Assembly: GCF_007846085.1 (NCBI RefSeq)
Contig: NZ_VOEJ01000001.1
Location: 558,001-622,000, forward strand
Direction: 5' to 3'
Source of the DNA: Mucilaginibacter pallidiroseus
GTDB taxonomy: Bacteria > Bacteroidota > Bacteroidia > Sphingobacteriales > Sphingobacteriaceae
DNA length: 64,000 nucleotides
Below, in pieces: positions 63,042-64,000 of this stretch; within the stretch, counting starts at the first letter, position 1; each line of letters begins with the position of its first letter. The translations under genes were made by a program, and so were the position numbers. The notes under the pieces are model-generated. The model had not been told where the DNA came from and ran no database searches. It saw nothing but the letters and a program-made list of their open reading frames with translations.

Positions 63042-64000
63042 TTATTTCTTCTTCAGATTATCAAATATCATCCCGTTGAAACGTTTTCCGTCGAGCTGAA
63101 TGGCTGCTGCCCTTTGCTCGTCGATAGAGAAAGTTCCCGGCGCATTTGATAAGCTTTGGATTTGCTGGCCGCCGGTAGTACTGTAAGAGCCGGTGTTTAC
63201 GAAGTTTAAGGCATGTGCAAGTAGACGTTCTGTAGGATCACCAAAATCCTTACTAACATCGTCGCCATCGCGCACGCCGGCATAATTAGTTGGCACATTA
63301 GCGCTGGTTGGTGTCATGCCCGAATAGTACCCGCCCTCACCTTTTTTGTTTTTTGTTTCAAATTGCGCTATGTACATCTTGTATTTATTGATGTCGATAT
63401 CAAAAAAGCCTACAGGTTTGCCATATGTAGTGGTGCCTATGAGTTTAACATTATCCATTACACCTCTTAAATTGTTGATGGTTAACTCGCTTGCAGACGC
63501 GGTTGATCCTGTGACAATAAAAAACACGTTACCGAGACTAAAAGTATATGGTACGTTTGTTTTGCTGAAATTGGTAGCGTTGCCCTCAACAGAGTAATCC
63601 AGCTGGCCAAGGCTGTAAGTGGTGCCGTTATTTTTACGTACCTGGTTTTTAAGTAAAACAGCTTTCCCGCTTGCCAGTGTGCTGTTAAAATAAGTATTGT
63701 ACATTAATTGACCGCTTGCAGATGCAGGTGCAATCAAGTTAGTTAAATACTCGGCAGTGCTTACGTAACCACCGGAGTTATAACGCAAGTCAACAACAAG
63801 ATCAGTTATACCTGCTGCGGAAAAAGTAGCGAAAGCCTCATTAAGTTTTGGCTTTGCGTTATCCGGCTCGGTAAAGCTGTTGAACACGATGTAGCCAACC
63901 TTATGGCCATTGGCTGTGTTTATTACAGACGTTTTTAGCACCGGGTTAGTTGCATAGCTTGCCACGTTCATGTTTACATCGAAAGATGTACCGTCAGGGC
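63042..64000 (-). CDS. S41 family peptidase (C-terminal processing protease-like), N-terminus outside window
   Basis: The frame is open to the right edge (PDGTSFDVN precedes the first visible methionine), so the start lies beyond 64000. GHKVGYIVFNSF opens the protease core and VVDLRYNSGGYVSTAEYL is the conserved strand-helix. TGSTASASELTINNL holds the catalytic serine (second S of SAS, SASE motif) and TYGKPVGFFDI the lysine region. About 320 residues are visible, ending with an unusual NAPGTFSIDEQRAA tail. Likely a secreted lipoprotein-type protease of Bacteroidota. Convergent with smc. Confidence 0.92.
   Translation of the reverse strand, partial: PDGTSFDVNMNVASYATNPVLKTSVINTANGHKVGYIVFNSFTEPDNAKPKLNEAFATFSAAGITDLVVDLRYNSGGYVSTAEYLTNLIAPASASGQLMYNTYFNSTLASGKAVLLKNQVRKNNGTTYSLGQLDYSVEGNATNFSKTNVPYTFSLGNVFFIVTGSTASASELTINNLRGVMDNVKLIGTTTYGKPVGFFDIDINKYKMYIAQFETKNKKGEGGYYSGMTPTSANVPTNYAGVRDGDDVSKDFGDPTERLLAHALNFVNTGSYSTTGGQQIQSLSNAPGTFSIDEQRAAAIQLDGKRFNGMIFDNLKKK

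Overview
The window looks like chromosome from a Bacteroidota member, most likely Sphingobacteriaceae (Mucilaginibacter or Pedobacter type). The basis is gene content (short 286-residue primary sigma factor, DUF4251 protein, arrays of MacB/FtsX permeases ending in a SLRSE tail), TAnnTTTG-type -7 boxes and the scarcity of Shine-Dalgarno sequences. The genus is inferred from protein style, not from a database search.

Left part (1-38431): an unusual export or signalling locus. On the minus strand lie one membrane-fusion adaptor (HlyD/MacA type), one MacB/LolD-type ATPase and eleven FtsX/MacB-type permease genes of about 790-820 codons (ten complete, one cut by the left edge), plus a secreted DUF4097 protein built of seven exact-length 18-residue repeats. 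Divergent from the adaptor is an NtrC-type sigma-54 activator overlapping an NtrY-like histidine kinase. Three transcription units (adaptor at 35399, permeases at 19641 and 9169) share the same upstream layout: two 17-bp dyads TGT-N11-ACA separated by 5 bp, and a -24/-12-like element at constant distance. I read this as the regulon of the adjacent activator. The permease array is split by a housekeeping island (9354-14592): trpB, trpF, trpD, a short-chain dehydrogenase, a family 2 glycosyltransferase and recR. The trp genes are preceded by a leader peptide with three consecutive Trp codons and an intrinsic terminator, a classical attenuator arrangement.

Middle part (38485-49301): a secreted thioredoxin-like protein; a two-gene accessory unit (two-TM SLATT-like protein plus a 46-residue proline-rich protein); htpG; a DUF4251 protein; a small acidic protein; a Tat-exported sugar isomerase-like protein; and a minus-strand run of RidA, D-threonine-aldolase-like enzyme, M19 dipeptidase and a GH63-like glycosidase.

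Right part (49393-64000): a minus-strand group of two outer-membrane barrel candidates, a vanadium-haloperoxidase/PAP2-type lipoprotein and a DoxX-like membrane protein; an unknown secreted or membrane-anchored protein; a SAM methyltransferase; then on the plus strand a metallo-beta-lactamase-fold hydrolase, rpoD, a small membrane protein overlapping an ABC ATPase, a PhzF-type protein and smc. The right edge cuts an S41 protease. No tRNA, rRNA, insertion sequence or CRISPR array was recognised, and no gene-free stretch exceeds about 310 bases; the longest, 35400-35712, is the divergent regulatory region described below.
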